Source: Chryseobacterium aquifrigidense
Lineage (GTDB): Bacteria; Bacteroidota; Bacteroidia; Flavobacteriales; Weeksellaceae
Direction: 5' to 3'
Length of the DNA stretch: 64,000 nucleotides
Assembly: GCF_006716485.1 (NCBI RefSeq)
Contig: NZ_VFPD01000001.1
Location: 148,760 to 212,759, forward strand
Part shown: piece after piece, positions 8,295 through 17,599 of the stretch
Position numbering within the stretch: position 1 is the first letter of the stretch
Layout: every line of letters starts with the position of its first letter
Notes under the pieces: generated by a model
Seen by the model: only the letters and a program-made list of their open reading frames with translations
The model's database searches: none
What the model was told of the DNA's origin: nothing
Made by a program: the position numbers and the translations under genes

Positions 8295-8978
8295 ATGACT
8301 GTGAAAACGATGTTAATGTATATCCTGAAAGTGGTAGGAATTATTTTAGGAATTGTGATTATTTATGTCATCCTTGGACTGCTGATTCCCTATATTCCCG
8401 TTTCTGCAAAAGATGACGGGCAGAAAAAAGAAATCCCGATCTATATTTATACCAACGGAGTGCATACCGATATCGTAATGCCTGTAAAAAACGATCTTCA
8501 GGACTGGAGCCGGAAAATACCTTTTGCCAATACTAAATCCCAAAAAACAGATTATCAGTACATCGGAATAGGATGGGGCGACAAAGGCTTTTATCTTGAT
8601 ACTCCTACCTGGGCAGACCTGAAATTTTCAACAGCCATAAAAGCAGCCTTCTGGCTAAGTGATTCCGCAATGCATTGTACCTATTATAATACGATGAAAG
8701 AAGGGGATGACTGTAAAATGATTATGATCAGCAGAAATCAATATCAGAATCTGGTGAAATTTGTAGAAGATAAATTTGACAGAGATCAGAATGGAAACTT
8801 CATGCTGATCCCTACCAATGCTGTGTACGGTGATAATGATGCATTCTATGATGCAAAAGGAACCTACAGCTTTCTTTACACCTGCAATACCTGGTCAAAT
8901 AATGCTTTAAAAGCTGCAGGACAAAAAGCTGCACTTTGGACACCTTCAGATTTTGGAATTTTTCAACACTATAAATAA
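8295..8978 (+). CDS. DUF2459 (TIGR02117) family protein
   Basis: A 227-residue envelope protein with one N-terminal membrane segment (about 8-32) and an extracytoplasmic domain. Family features are TNGVHTDIVMP (about 52-62), the GWGDKGFYLDTPTW block, and a C-terminal CNTWSNNALKAAG resembling a Cys-His hydrolase fold. The biochemical role of the family is unknown; some homologues are called urease-associated proteins without functional proof. It starts a two-gene unit with the L,D-transpeptidase-like gene three bases downstream, which suggests a cell-wall context. Confidence 0.8.
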   Translation: MTVKTMLMYILKVVGIILGIVIIYVILGLLIPYIPVSAKDDGQKKEIPIYIYTNGVHTDIVMPVKNDLQDWSRKIPFANTKSQKTDYQYIGIGWGDKGFYLDTPTWADLKFSTAIKAAFWLSDSAMHCTYYNTMKEGDDCKMIMISRNQYQNLVKFVEDKFDRDQNGNFMLIPTNAVYGDNDAFYDAKGTYSFLYTCNTWSNNALKAAGQKAALWTPSDFGIFQHYK

Positions 8979-8981
8979 TAT

Positions 8982-9629
8982 ATGAAGAGGGTTTATCTGT
9001 TATTCATTATCTTTTGGATGTGTTCATGTTCCCAGGAGAGAAAAAACAATACAATAACAACAATAGATGCGCCTCAGGTAGCTGAAAAGAAACCAGAAGC
9101 CGATCTTTCTAAATTAAAAATAAAAGCAGAAGAAGCATTGAAATTCTGTATTTCAAAGAATCTCAACAAAGATTTCTGCATTCTTATTGATATGAGTCTT
9201 CATTCCGGTGTTAGCCGTTTTTTTGTTTGGGATTTTAAAAATAATAAGATTTCACAAAAGTATCTTGTAGGACATGGCTGCGGCTCCAATGCATGGAGTA
9301 AGGATCATTCTAAAGCAAACCCCGCATTCAGCAACGAAGACGGAAGCCATCTATCCTCTTTAGGGAAATATAAACTGGAAGGAAGAGGGTACAGCGATTG
9401 GGGAATCAATATAAAATACCTCATGCATGGCCTTGAAGATACCAATAGCAATGCTTTAAAAAGAGTTATTGTATTTCATTCCTGGGATATGATGAGTGAT
9501 GATGAAGTTTTTCCCAATGGATCTCCTGAAGGATGGGGTTGTCCAACTGTTTCCAACAAGGCAATGAAGGAAATAGATCCAATGATTCAGAAGTCGGGAA
9601 AACCTGTACTGATGTGGATCTACAATTAA
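8982..9629 (+). CDS. Murein L,D-transpeptidase catalytic-domain family lipoprotein (YkuD_2)
   Basis: A 215-residue lipoprotein: signal MKRVYLLFIIFWMCSC with lipobox, then a linker and a catalytic domain. The active-site region reads FHSWDMM followed by SPEGWGCPTVS, the His and GCP(T/A)VS Cys signature of the YkuD-like family, and GHGCGSNAW upstream. Such enzymes are predicted to cut or rejoin peptidoglycan cross-links; activity is not shown here. It lies three bases after the DUF2459 gene, so translation is probably coupled. Confidence 0.85.
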   Translation: MKRVYLLFIIFWMCSCSQERKNNTITTIDAPQVAEKKPEADLSKLKIKAEEALKFCISKNLNKDFCILIDMSLHSGVSRFFVWDFKNNKISQKYLVGHGCGSNAWSKDHSKANPAFSNEDGSHLSSLGKYKLEGRGYSDWGINIKYLMHGLEDTNSNALKRVIVFHSWDMMSDDEVFPNGSPEGWGCPTVSNKAMKEIDPMIQKSGKPVLMWIYN

Positions 9630-9639
9630 ATCTTTGTTA

Positions 9640-9647
9640 TACCTTTG
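9640..9647 (+). promoter_or_regulatory. -7 promoter element of the SRPBCC gene
   Basis: TACCTTTG matches TAnnTTTG and lies 33 bases before the ATG at 9681. Confidence 0.5.
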
Positions 9648-9680
9648 TTTCATACCATTTAGGTTAAATGATTCCATCTT

Positions 9681-10133
9681 ATGAAACATATTCTTTTCCG
9701 TGAACAACAGCTCAATTGTGATATAGAAACGGCATGGAAATTCTTTTCCTCAGCCAACAACCTTTCAGAGATTACTCCGAAAGATATGGGCTTTATTGTA
9801 TTAACGGAAATGGAAGATGACGAAATCTATCCAGGAATGCTCATTGATTATTATGTTTCTCCATTATTCGGTATTAAAATGAAGTGGCAGACCGAGATCA
9901 CCCATGTTGATTTCCGGAAAAGCTTTATTGATTTTCAGAAAAAGGGCCCATACAAACTCTGGAACCACCACCATGAATTTATTCCTAATGAAGAAGGCGT
10001 TCTGATGAGAGATACCATAGATTATGAACTTCCCATGGGATTTTTAGGAGAAATGGCCCATCGCCTTTTTGTCAGAAAGAAACTGGAACATATCTTTGAT
10101 TACCGTTTTCGGATTTTGAGTAAATTGTTTTAA
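9681..10133 (+). CDS. SRPBCC (START-like) family protein
   Basis: A 150-residue cytosolic protein of the ligand-binding SRPBCC fold. It begins with a strand and helix typical of the family (FREQQLNCDIETAWKFFSSANN) and continues with WQTEITHVDFRKSFIDFQ and YKLWNHHHEFIP, then DTIDYELPMG and a long C-terminal helix. Homologues are sometimes annotated as cell-division inhibitors by association with SulA-like proteins, without evidence here. No ligand can be inferred. It has its own -7 element. Confidence 0.8.
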   Translation: MKHILFREQQLNCDIETAWKFFSSANNLSEITPKDMGFIVLTEMEDDEIYPGMLIDYYVSPLFGIKMKWQTEITHVDFRKSFIDFQKKGPYKLWNHHHEFIPNEEGVLMRDTIDYELPMGFLGEMAHRLFVRKKLEHIFDYRFRILSKLF

Positions 10134-10159
10134 CTGTTCAGTCTCAATTATTTAATAGA

Positions 10160-10231
10160 AACGGGTTTTAATCCTGAGCTTAGACGAAGGAAGCCCGTTA
10201 ACAATAAGCCAAAATTCATCTGGCTTTAGCC
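10160..10231. repeat. Possible REP-like palindromic repeat
   Basis: In the 340-base gap after the SRPBCC gene, AACGGG (10160-10165) faces CCCGTT (10194-10199), and AGCC (10207) / GGCT (10222) / AGCC (10228) form an adjoining small palindrome. Short GC-rich palindromes of this kind are commonly interspersed in Chryseobacterium-type genomes. It may also act as a terminator. Nothing else is seen in the gap apart from the promoter at 10421. Confidence 0.4.
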
Positions 10232-10420
10232 AAAACCTGATCCCATTTTTCATTCAGAATTTTAAAAATTGGATTTCTACGCAATAACAGACTGCATGAA
10301 CAGACTTCACGTCCTCTTTGTCATTTCACATACAAATCCAGATATGAATGAGCAGAATTATTCACTAATTGTTTAAGTTTTTTTAACAATTCAATGGCCG
10401 GATTTCCCAGCAGAAATCCC

Positions 10421-10428
10421 TATTTTTG
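10421..10428 (+). promoter_or_regulatory. -7 promoter element ahead of the efflux locus
   Basis: TATTTTTG matches TAnnTTTG and would give a transcript covering the small secreted protein gene at 10474 and probably the efflux genes beyond. Confidence 0.5.
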
Positions 10429-10473
10429 CACAACTATCGTTTTTTACTGAAAAACTAATGTGTTCTGATTGAC

Positions 10474-10806
10474 ATGGCAGGTGTGAGGTCATTTTTCTTA
10501 TTCTATATTATACTGGTTTTTTCCCTTTTCAATTCGAATTGGGCAGAAAAATCATTGCAGAATATTCCTCATGTTCCTCCTGTAACCAACATTCATGTTC
10601 TGGATGTTTACGAAGAGGCAGATATGAATACGCATGCATTGCCTGCGGCTGCCAAAATTGTAAAACATTCAGTCAAAAAAAACGATCCTGCCATTGCAGA
10701 TTTTTCAGGAATATTAAAAGTAATTCCAAAAGTTGCTCTTCCTGAGATCGCAATTTCTATTATTTGTGGCGTTAAATCTTTTCTCCATCTCCTCCAGCTG
10801 TACTAG
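10474..10806 (+). CDS. Hypothetical small secreted or membrane protein upstream of the RND operon
   Basis: A 110-residue product with no recognised family. The N-terminus (FFLFYIILVFSLFNSNWA) looks like a signal peptide or membrane anchor. The middle is polar with several His residues, and the C-terminus (LPEIAISIICGVKSFLHLLQLY) is again hydrophobic. It starts about 45 bases after a good -7 element and ends 60 bases before the efflux adaptor gene, so it is probably the first gene of that transcript. A Cys-rich frame overlaps it (10539-10745) but has no supporting signals. Whether it is translated is uncertain. Confidence 0.5.
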   Translation: MAGVRSFFLFYIILVFSLFNSNWAEKSLQNIPHVPPVTNIHVLDVYEEADMNTHALPAAAKIVKHSVKKNDPAIADFSGILKVIPKVALPEIAISIICGVKSFLHLLQLY

Positions 10807-10866
10807 GTTTAAGTTTCTGAATACCAAATCATTTTTACGGAAATCTTATAACTTAAACATTTAAAA

Positions 10867-11955
10867 ATGTATTTTAAAAACGTAATAATTTGCATTCTTG
10901 CAACATTATTCGCTGTGTCATGCAGTAAAGACAAGAAAAAAAACAATCAGAAAGATAAAGAAGTTCCCGTACTGGAAATCAAAGAAAAAGACACCTTGGT
11001 GAGCAACCAGTTTGTCACGGATATCCAGGCTAAAAAGAATGTTGAAATGCGTTCCAGAATCGGAGGTATTATACAGCATATTTATGTCAATGAGGGACAG
11101 TTTGTGCGCCAGGGACAGGCTTTATTCAAAATTAATGATGCTGAGCTGCAGATGGAGCTTCTGAAAGCCAATGCAGCATTAAAACAGACTGAAGCAGACG
11201 TCCGCATCGCAGAAGTAGAACTGAAGCAGATTCAGAGTCTTCATGCCAAAAAATTTGTGGCCAACAATGAGTTGGAAATGGTGAAGGCGAAATTGTCTTC
11301 AGCAAAGGCCAAACATGCCTTTGCCGATGCAGAAAAAAGAACGGTTCTTCAGAAAATAAGCTTTACAAGAATTACAGCACCTTTTGATGGAGTGATTGAC
11401 GTTATTCCCCATAAAGACGGAAGTTTAGTGGAAAACGGAACACTTTTAACCACGCTTTCACAACTGAACGAAGTGTACGCCTACTTCTCCATTCCTGAAA
11501 ACTTATATTTTGAGCTTTTGGCCAATGATAAGATCGGAAATCATCAGAAAATTGAACTGACGCTGCCTAATGGAGTGAATTACCAGTTTAACGGAGCTCT
11601 AAAAACAGCTGAAGGAGAAATCGACAGAACTACAGGCTCTATCCGCTATAAAGTGCTTTTCCCAAATCCGGACCGCCTCATCAAACACGGTACCTCAGGG
11701 AAGCTTATCATTTCCGAACAACAGAATAATGCGATCCTTATTCCGCAAAAATCCACCTTCTCCATTCAGGATAAGACCTATGTTTTTGTTGTGGATCAAC
11801 AGAATAAAGTGAAAATGACCAATATTAAGATCGGAACTACCTTAAGAGACTCTTATGTGGTGGAAAGCGGTCTTAAAAAAGGAGATTTAATCATTTATGA
11901 AGGAACTCAGTCTTTGAAAGATGGTGATATCATCAAAATCAAAAAGAAGTATTAA
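10867..11955 (+). CDS. RND efflux periplasmic adaptor (membrane fusion protein)
   Basis: A 362-residue AcrA/MexA-type adaptor joining the inner-membrane pump to the outer-membrane channel. The N-terminus ends in the lipobox AVSC, so it is lipid-anchored. The biotinyl-lipoyl half-motifs are EMRSRIGGIIQHIYVNEGQFV (near 60-80) and FTRITAPFDGVIDVIP; between them lies an alpha-helical hairpin (about 95-155). The beta-barrel and membrane-proximal domains end at TQSLKDGDIIKI. It is followed by the pump gene after 28 bases. Confidence 0.93.
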   Translation: MYFKNVIICILATLFAVSCSKDKKKNNQKDKEVPVLEIKEKDTLVSNQFVTDIQAKKNVEMRSRIGGIIQHIYVNEGQFVRQGQALFKINDAELQMELLKANAALKQTEADVRIAEVELKQIQSLHAKKFVANNELEMVKAKLSSAKAKHAFADAEKRTVLQKISFTRITAPFDGVIDVIPHKDGSLVENGTLLTTLSQLNEVYAYFSIPENLYFELLANDKIGNHQKIELTLPNGVNYQFNGALKTAEGEIDRTTGSIRYKVLFPNPDRLIKHGTSGKLIISEQQNNAILIPQKSTFSIQDKTYVFVVDQQNKVKMTNIKIGTTLRDSYVVESGLKKGDLIIYEGTQSLKDGDIIKIKKKY

Positions 11956-11983
11956 CCTTTCATAATCTTTAAATCAATCAACT

Positions 11984-14900
11984 ATGGTAGAAATGTTTAT
12001 AAGACGAAAGGTTCTTTCGTTGGTTATTTCCATATTATTTGTATTGCTGGGAATTATGGCATTGCTGAAAATGCCGATCACCCAGTTTCCTGATATTGTA
12101 CCGCCTTCAGTAACCGTTACAGCAAAATATACCGGAGCGAACGCCGAAGTATCTGCCAATGCGGTAGCTCTTCCTCTGGAACGAGCCATCAACGGAGTGC
12201 CGGGGATGACGTATATGTCTACGGTAACTTCCAATGACGGGCTTACCCTTATTCAGGTGTTCTTTGAAGTAGGAACAGATCCTGATGTAGCAGCGGTAAA
12301 CGTTCAGAACAGGGTGACCACTATTCTTGATGAACTTCCTGAAGAGGTGATCAGGGCCGGAGTTACCACTGAAAAAGAGGTGAACAGTATGCTGATGTAC
12401 CTCAACATCACGAGTACAGACCCAAGCCAGGATGAACAGTTCATCTATAACTTTACGGATATCAACGTCCTTCAGGAGCTGAAACGTATTGATGGAGTAG
12501 GCCGTGCTGAGATTATGGGGCAGAAAGAATATTCGATGAGAGTATGGTTGGATCCTCAGAAAATGGCAGCATACAATATCTCTGCGGATGAAGTGATCAC
12601 TTCGCTGCAAAAACAGAATATTTCCGCAGCACCCGGAAAAGTAGGGGAAACCTCTGGTAAAACCTCAAGCCAGCTTCAGTATGTCATTAAATATAAAGGG
12701 AAGTTTTTTGAGCCTAAACAATATGAAGAAGTTCCCATCAGATCTGACGTTGACGGAACAATTTTAAAGCTTAAGGATATTGCTAAAGTTGAATTCGGAG
12801 CGATGAACTACGGAATGGTTTCCAAAACAGACGGAAGACCTTCTGCATCGATTATGATGAAACAACGTCCCGGTTCCAACGCATCTGAAGTTATCGAAAG
12901 TGTAAAGGCAAAAATGGAAGAATTAAAAGTCACTTCTTTCCCTCCCGGAATGGAGTATAACATGGCTTATGATGTTTCCCGATTCCTTGATGCTTCCATC
13001 AGTGCAGTACTGACAACCCTTATTGAAGCCTTTATTCTGGTAGGAATTGTAGTATTTATTTTCCTTCAGGACTGGCGTTCTACATTGATTCCTGTACTGG
13101 CTGTACCGGTAGCATTGGTAGGAACTTTTGCATTTATGAATATGCTGGATTTCTCTGTCAACCTTTTAACATTGTTCGCGTTGGTTCTGGCCATCGGAAT
13201 TGTGGTTGATAATGCCATTGTCGTCGTTGAAGCCGTTCACGTGAAAATGGAAGAAGGAATGAATGCGATGGATGCCACCATCAGTGCTACCAAAGAAATT
13301 GCAGGAGCTGTAGTAGCGATTACCATCGTAATGTCTGCTGTATTTATTCCTGTGGCTTTCCTTGATGGTCCGGTGGGAGTGTTTTATCGTCAGTTTTCAT
13401 TAACGCTGGCTATCAGTATTGTGATTTCCGGGGTAAATGCATTGACACTTACTCCGGCGCTTTGTGCTATTATTTTAAAACCTCATGATCATCATAAGAA
13501 GAAAACCATCATCGACAGGGCTTTCCAGAGTTTCAATACTGGTTTTGAAAGACTAACGAATGGCTATGTAGGCATTTTATCAAAATTTGCGACAAGAACT
13601 ACGGTAACTTTCGGACTGCTGTTTTTATTTGTCGGACTTACTTTTGTAACCAGCAAATTCCTGCCAACCGGATTTATCCCAATGGAAGACCAGGGAATGG
13701 TTTACGTAAGTGTTACCACTCCGCAGGGTGCAACAGTAGAAAGAACAGAAAAAGTATTGGATGAGGTAACGGTTATCGCCAAAAAAATTAAAGGAGTCGA
13801 AAACGTGACCACGCTTGCAGGATACAGTATCGTCACAGAAATTGCAGGTTCCTCTTACGGAATGGCAATGATCAACCTTAAAGACTGGAAGGAAAGAAGT
13901 ATTTCCGTAAATGATCTTATTGCAGAGCTCTCTGATAAAACAAAAGGAATCGCAGATGCACAGATTGAAATCTTTGCACCGCCAACCGTCCCCGGATTCG
14001 GGAATACCAGCGGTTTTGAATTACGTTTGCTGGACAGAACCGGAGGAACCATTGAAAATACCGATAAGATTACCAAAGATTTCGTTAAAAAACTCAATGA
14101 AGCTCCAGAACTGCAGAACAGTTTTACCAGTTTTGATGCTACTTTCCCGCAATATATGATCAATGTGGATTATGATATGGCAGCGAAGAAAGGAGTATCA
14201 GTAGACAATGCGATGTCGACATTGCAGACGATGCTGGGATCTTATTATGCCACAAATTTTATCCGTTTCAGCCAGATGTATAAAGTGATGGTGCAGGCAA
14301 GTCCGGAGCACAGGGATACGCCTGAAAGTATTTTGAATTTATATTTAAAAAATGACAAAGGCGAAATGGTTCCTTTCTCCACCTTCATTACCATCGAAAG
14401 AGTATACGGCCCTGAAGTGCTTACAAGGTATAATATGTATATGTCTGCGATGATCAACGGAGAACCTGCAGACGGTTACAGTTCCGGAGATGCCATTGCA
14501 GCAGTAGAACGTGTAGCCAAAGAATCTTTGCCAAGAGGATTTGATATTGAGTGGTCAGGAATGACAAGAGAAGAGATCTTATCAGGAAATCAGACCGTTT
14601 ATATCTTTGCCATCTGTCTTTTATTCGTGTATCTTTTGTTAGCGGCACAATATGAAAGTTTCCTTCTTCCAATGCCTGTATTATTAAGTCTTCCGACAGG
14701 AATCTTCGGTTCCTATATCGCTTTGGTAATCATGGGATTGGATAATAATATTTATGCACAGGTAGCATTGGTTATGCTGATCGGACTTCTGGCCAAAAAT
14801 GCCATTCTGATCGTAGAATTTGCCGTGGCAAGAAATAAACAGGGATTTGATATCATTCCGGCCGCTATTGAAGGAGCAAGACAGCGTCTGAGACCGATTC

Positions 14901-15106
14901 TGATGACGTCTTTTGCATTCGTAGCAGGACTTATTCCTCTATGTATTGCATCGGGAGCCGGAGCCATCGGTAACCGTTCCATTGGTACGGCAGCAGCAGG
15001 AGGAATGCTGATAGGAACTATCTTCGGACTGGTGGTGATTCCGGGACTCTATATATTCTTTGCGAAACTTGAAAATAAGAAGAAAGATGAAAAGATTAAA
15101 TCATAG
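11984..15106 (+). CDS. RND multidrug efflux permease (AcrB/HAE1 family)
   Basis: A 1040-residue inner-membrane proton-drug antiporter of full HAE1 length. TM1 lies near residues 10-28, and the porter domain begins with QFPDIVPPSVTVTAKYTGA. The proton-relay helix IGIVVDNAIVVVEAV carries a TM4 Asp; the GPVGVFYRQFSLTLA and PILMTSFAFVAGLIPL segments are conserved RND motifs. The second porter half contains FVYLLLAAQYESFLLP. The range of substrates cannot be predicted. The stop overlaps the start of the outer-membrane channel gene by 20 bases, showing translational coupling of the three-gene operon. Confidence 0.95.
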   Translation: MVEMFIRRKVLSLVISILFVLLGIMALLKMPITQFPDIVPPSVTVTAKYTGANAEVSANAVALPLERAINGVPGMTYMSTVTSNDGLTLIQVFFEVGTDPDVAAVNVQNRVTTILDELPEEVIRAGVTTEKEVNSMLMYLNITSTDPSQDEQFIYNFTDINVLQELKRIDGVGRAEIMGQKEYSMRVWLDPQKMAAYNISADEVITSLQKQNISAAPGKVGETSGKTSSQLQYVIKYKGKFFEPKQYEEVPIRSDVDGTILKLKDIAKVEFGAMNYGMVSKTDGRPSASIMMKQRPGSNASEVIESVKAKMEELKVTSFPPGMEYNMAYDVSRFLDASISAVLTTLIEAFILVGIVVFIFLQDWRSTLIPVLAVPVALVGTFAFMNMLDFSVNLLTLFALVLAIGIVVDNAIVVVEAVHVKMEEGMNAMDATISATKEIAGAVVAITIVMSAVFIPVAFLDGPVGVFYRQFSLTLAISIVISGVNALTLTPALCAIILKPHDHHKKKTIIDRAFQSFNTGFERLTNGYVGILSKFATRTTVTFGLLFLFVGLTFVTSKFLPTGFIPMEDQGMVYVSVTTPQGATVERTEKVLDEVTVIAKKIKGVENVTTLAGYSIVTEIAGSSYGMAMINLKDWKERSISVNDLIAELSDKTKGIADAQIEIFAPPTVPGFGNTSGFELRLLDRTGGTIENTDKITKDFVKKLNEAPELQNSFTSFDATFPQYMINVDYDMAAKKGVSVDNAMSTLQTMLGSYYATNFIRFSQMYKVMVQASPEHRDTPESILNLYLKNDKGEMVPFSTFITIERVYGPEVLTRYNMYMSAMINGEPADGYSSGDAIAAVERVAKESLPRGFDIEWSGMTREEILSGNQTVYIFAICLLFVYLLLAAQYESFLLPMPVLLSLPTGIFGSYIALVIMGLDNNIYAQVALVMLIGLLAKNAILIVEFAVARNKQGFDIIPAAIEGARQRLRPILMTSFAFVAGLIPLCIASGAGAIGNRSIGTAAAGGMLIGTIFGLVVIPGLYIFFAKLENKKKDEKIKS

Positions 15107-16538
15107 AAATATATTGTACGGAATAGCATCTCTGAGCCTGGTTTCATGTGCTGTTCCCAAAGTAACGGAGCTGAAAAAGGCTCAGCGGTTACCAGAAGAG
15201 ATTGTTAAAACAGATCAAAATAAAAACCCTGATGAGTTCCGGCAGATCAATCTGAAGGCCTACTTTACAGATCCGCAGCTGCTTGAACTTTTTGATAAAG
15301 TGGTTCAGGCAAATCCGGATTTCCAGATTGCCCGGCAGAGAGTGGAGATTGCCAACAGTTTTCTTCAAAGATCAAAAATGGATCTGCTGCCGTCTCTTGA
15401 AGTGGGAGTACAGGCTTCCGGCGACCGTTACGGAAAATATACAATGGAAGGTGTTGGAAACTATGATACCAACCTTTCACCCAATATTACGGAAAATCAG
15501 AAAATCAACAGGGATTTTACCCCTAATTACTGGCTGGGTGCAAGAAGCAGCTGGGAGATTGATGCATGGGGCAAACTGAAAAATAAGAAAATTGCTGCCC
15601 AGAAGAAATATCTGGCATCCACAGAAGGATTGAGATTATTACAGGTAGAACTTTTCACAGATATTGCCAATCTCTATTATCAGCTGGTTGCTTTGGATAA
15701 CCGTCTGGCAATTTATCAGAAGAACTATAAACTTCAGCAAAGAGCTTTTGAAATTGTTCTTGCCCAGCGTGAAGTGGGAAAAGCTACCGAGTTGGCAGTA
15801 CAGCAGTTCAAAGCTCAGAATAACAACTGGCTGGCAGAGATTGAACATATCAGAGTGGAAATTGTTACAGTAGAGCAAGCGATCACTACATTAACAGGAA
15901 GCTACGGCGGAGAGGTGAAGCGCGGAAAAATACTGATGCCTACCAATATGGAAGTTTTGAATAAAACCATTAATGTAGAAAATGTGATCCATTCCAGACC
16001 GGATGTAGCCGCAAACTATTATGTTTTGGAAGCTTCGCAGGCTGATGCAAAGGCTGCAAGAGCTGCTTTTTATCCCAAGATTGATCTGGGAGCCGGTTTC
16101 GGACTGAATTCTTTTTCTGTGGAAACATTCTTTAAACCAACCTCTCTGGCAGGCCAATTATTAGGAGGATTAATGGTTCCTGTTTTCAATAAAGGACAGC
16201 TGAAATATGAATTTAAGGTAGCGAGCAAAGAGCAGGAAATTGCCTTTTTAAACTATCAGAAAAGTATTACGACAGCTTTTAATGAACTTCAGTCGATTCT
16301 GAAACAGACCAGAATCTATGAGCGTGTCTTAAAACTGAAATCGGAGGAAGTAGGTTTCCTTGACCGCGGTGTTGAGGTTTCCAACGATCTGTACCTGACA
16401 GGCTACGCCAACTATTTTGAGCTGATTAACTCGCAGAAGAGCAAATTAACTGCTGAACTGGATCTACTGCAGTTTCAGCACCAGAATACCAGAAATAACG
16501 TCCTGCTGTTTAAAGCACTGGGAGGAAAGCTGGATTAA
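15087..16538 (+). CDS. RND efflux outer-membrane channel lipoprotein (TolC/OprM-like)
   Basis: An outer-membrane factor of about 483 residues. The signal peptide with lipobox LVSC marks a lipoprotein, as for OprM. Two internal OEP repeats contain long helical stretches (for example PDFQIARQRVEIANSFLQRS and the matching KAAFYP-type segment AKAARAAFYPKIDLGAGFG). The ATG at 15087 overlaps the pump gene and starts the signal peptide; an upstream TTG at 15060 would add nine basic residues and is rejected. It completes the tripartite pump and is followed by a hairpin. Confidence 0.92.
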   Translation: MKRLNHRNILYGIASLSLVSCAVPKVTELKKAQRLPEEIVKTDQNKNPDEFRQINLKAYFTDPQLLELFDKVVQANPDFQIARQRVEIANSFLQRSKMDLLPSLEVGVQASGDRYGKYTMEGVGNYDTNLSPNITENQKINRDFTPNYWLGARSSWEIDAWGKLKNKKIAAQKKYLASTEGLRLLQVELFTDIANLYYQLVALDNRLAIYQKNYKLQQRAFEIVLAQREVGKATELAVQQFKAQNNNWLAEIEHIRVEIVTVEQAITTLTGSYGGEVKRGKILMPTNMEVLNKTINVENVIHSRPDVAANYYVLEASQADAKAARAAFYPKIDLGAGFGLNSFSVETFFKPTSLAGQLLGGLMVPVFNKGQLKYEFKVASKEQEIAFLNYQKSITTAFNELQSILKQTRIYERVLKLKSEEVGFLDRGVEVSNDLYLTGYANYFELINSQKSKLTAELDLLQFQHQNTRNNVLLFKALGGKLD

Positions 16539-16562
16539 TTTTTACTTTTTTTTACGATGAAG

Positions 16563-16590
16563 GAAGCTGTCTGAAAAGGCAGCTTCTTTT
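16563..16590 (+). terminator. Terminator of the RND operon
   Basis: GAAGCTG / CAGCTTC stem with a ten-base loop followed by TTTT, 25 bases after the channel gene. Confidence 0.75.
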
Positions 16591-16703
16591 CTGTTTAATG
16601 ATATTCTACGGATTCCCGTAATGCTATTTGAAATAAATCCAGGATATTGCGTTACAATCTAACTTTTTATAAGTTGAGTTAACTTTTTTATATGTCCCTA
16701 AAA

Positions 16704-16735
16704 AAAGAGACTGTCCTCGCGGGCAGTCTCTTTGT
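16704..16735. terminator. Bidirectional hairpin terminator
   Basis: A 13-pair stem AAAGAGACTGTCC / GGGCAGTCTCTTT with a TCGC loop and one G-U pair. A-run before and T-run after suit termination of the minus-strand cold-shock gene and of any plus-strand read-through. Confidence 0.7.
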
Positions 16736-16788
16736 GTATGGTTTAAAATGAATCTGCTTTCAGGGCAGAAACACTTTATAAGTACATA

Positions 16789-17211
16789 TTATTTAACAAG
16801 CTGAATTTCAACAGCAGAAAATCCTTTAGGAGATTTTTCTTTTTCAAAAGATACCTTATTTCCTTTTTTTACCGGTTCTGCACAGTTGTTATTGTGGAAG
16901 AAGATGTTTTCTTTGGAATTGTCTTCCGTAATGAAACCATATCCTTTTTCACTCAGGAAAGTAACAATTCCTGTTTTTCTTGGATCTTCCTCAATGATAG
17001 GTGCAGCACCCAATTGAATGTCATCAAGATTTACTTCCTGTCTTTGTTCAGGTGGAGTAGATGTTAATCTTCCGAATTCGTCTACATACATGAAGACATC
17101 CTCTGCTCCTTTGTTGTTGTTCGTTTTACGTTCTTCGCGTCTTAGCGCCTTTTCTTTTTGCTTTTGAATTTTTTTCTTGAAATTTTCCTTTTTAGAAAAA
17201 GAATCTGCCAT
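16789..17211 (-). CDS. Cold-shock-domain RNA-binding protein with basic N-terminal extension
   Basis: A 140-residue protein. The C-terminal 65 residues form a cold-shock domain with RNP1 KGYGFITE and RNP2-like NIFFH, the nucleic-acid binding motifs. The first 35 residues are Lys/Arg-rich (KKKIQKQKEKALRREERK) and are followed by an acidic linker, an arrangement larger than the usual 65-70-residue CspA and likely to add RNA affinity. Predicted role: RNA chaperone in the cytosol. A -7 element lies about 250 bases upstream, implying a long structured leader as in cspA messages. Confidence 0.9.
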   Translation of the reverse strand: MADSFSKKENFKKKIQKQKEKALRREERKTNNNKGAEDVFMYVDEFGRLTSTPPEQRQEVNLDDIQLGAAPIIEEDPRKTGIVTFLSEKGYGFITEDNSKENIFFHNNNCAEPVKKGNKVSFEKEKSPKGFSAVEIQLVK

Positions 17212-17458
17212 AAATTATTTTTAGTATTTAGTTTCTATAAATTAATGAGTTCAAACTGGTCTGTTAGACCCCTATAAAGCCTGGCTATGTTTTCTGTCCT
17301 GGATAATCCCAATCATACAGAGCTTTAAAATTCCGACAAGTATTGTTCTTTAATAGAAGAATAAAAGTTAAAAAGATGGCTGCTCAAAAGGCAAAGACTG
17401 AATAAAAAATATTCGGGTCGTTACAGAAAACAAAGTAAAGACTTGGTTTATTAATATG

Positions 17459-17466
17459 CAAATATA
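17459..17466 (-). promoter_or_regulatory. -7 element of the cold-shock gene, giving a leader of about 240 bases
   Basis: On the minus strand TATATTTG matches TAnnTTTG exactly. No closer match is seen between it and the start codon at 17211, so the 5' untranslated region would be about 240 bases. No -33 TTG is clear. Confidence 0.5.
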
Positions 17467-17577
17467 CAACAATAAAATGAATAATCATATTTAAATGATT
17501 GATTATCAGAAATGGTTTTAATTGATCATAATGTTATGTGTGAATATGTACATAAAATTAAAATAATACCATAAAAA

Positions 17578-17599
17578 AATCCTCAGAAGTCTGAGGATT
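17578..17599 (-). terminator. Orphan hairpin terminator
   Basis: Perfect ten-base arms AATCCTCAGA / TCTGAGGATT separated by two bases. On the minus strand they are followed by TTTTTTT. No protein-coding gene on the minus strand lies between 17600 and the SDR gene, so it may end a small RNA. The rest of the 17467-17895 gap shows no other feature. Confidence 0.5.

Noticed and set aside
10539..10745. Cys-rich 68-residue frame, at first glance like a further six-Cys peptide
   Set aside because: Overlaps the 10474 frame in another phase, lacks the MKNLKKLSR leader and the C-X5-C-X4-CC spacing, and has no expression signals of its own.
12107..12610. 167-residue frame on the minus strand inside the RND pump gene
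   Set aside because: Fully antisense to a conserved coding region, of no recognisable family, and rich in His/Arg/Phe as expected from a shadow frame.
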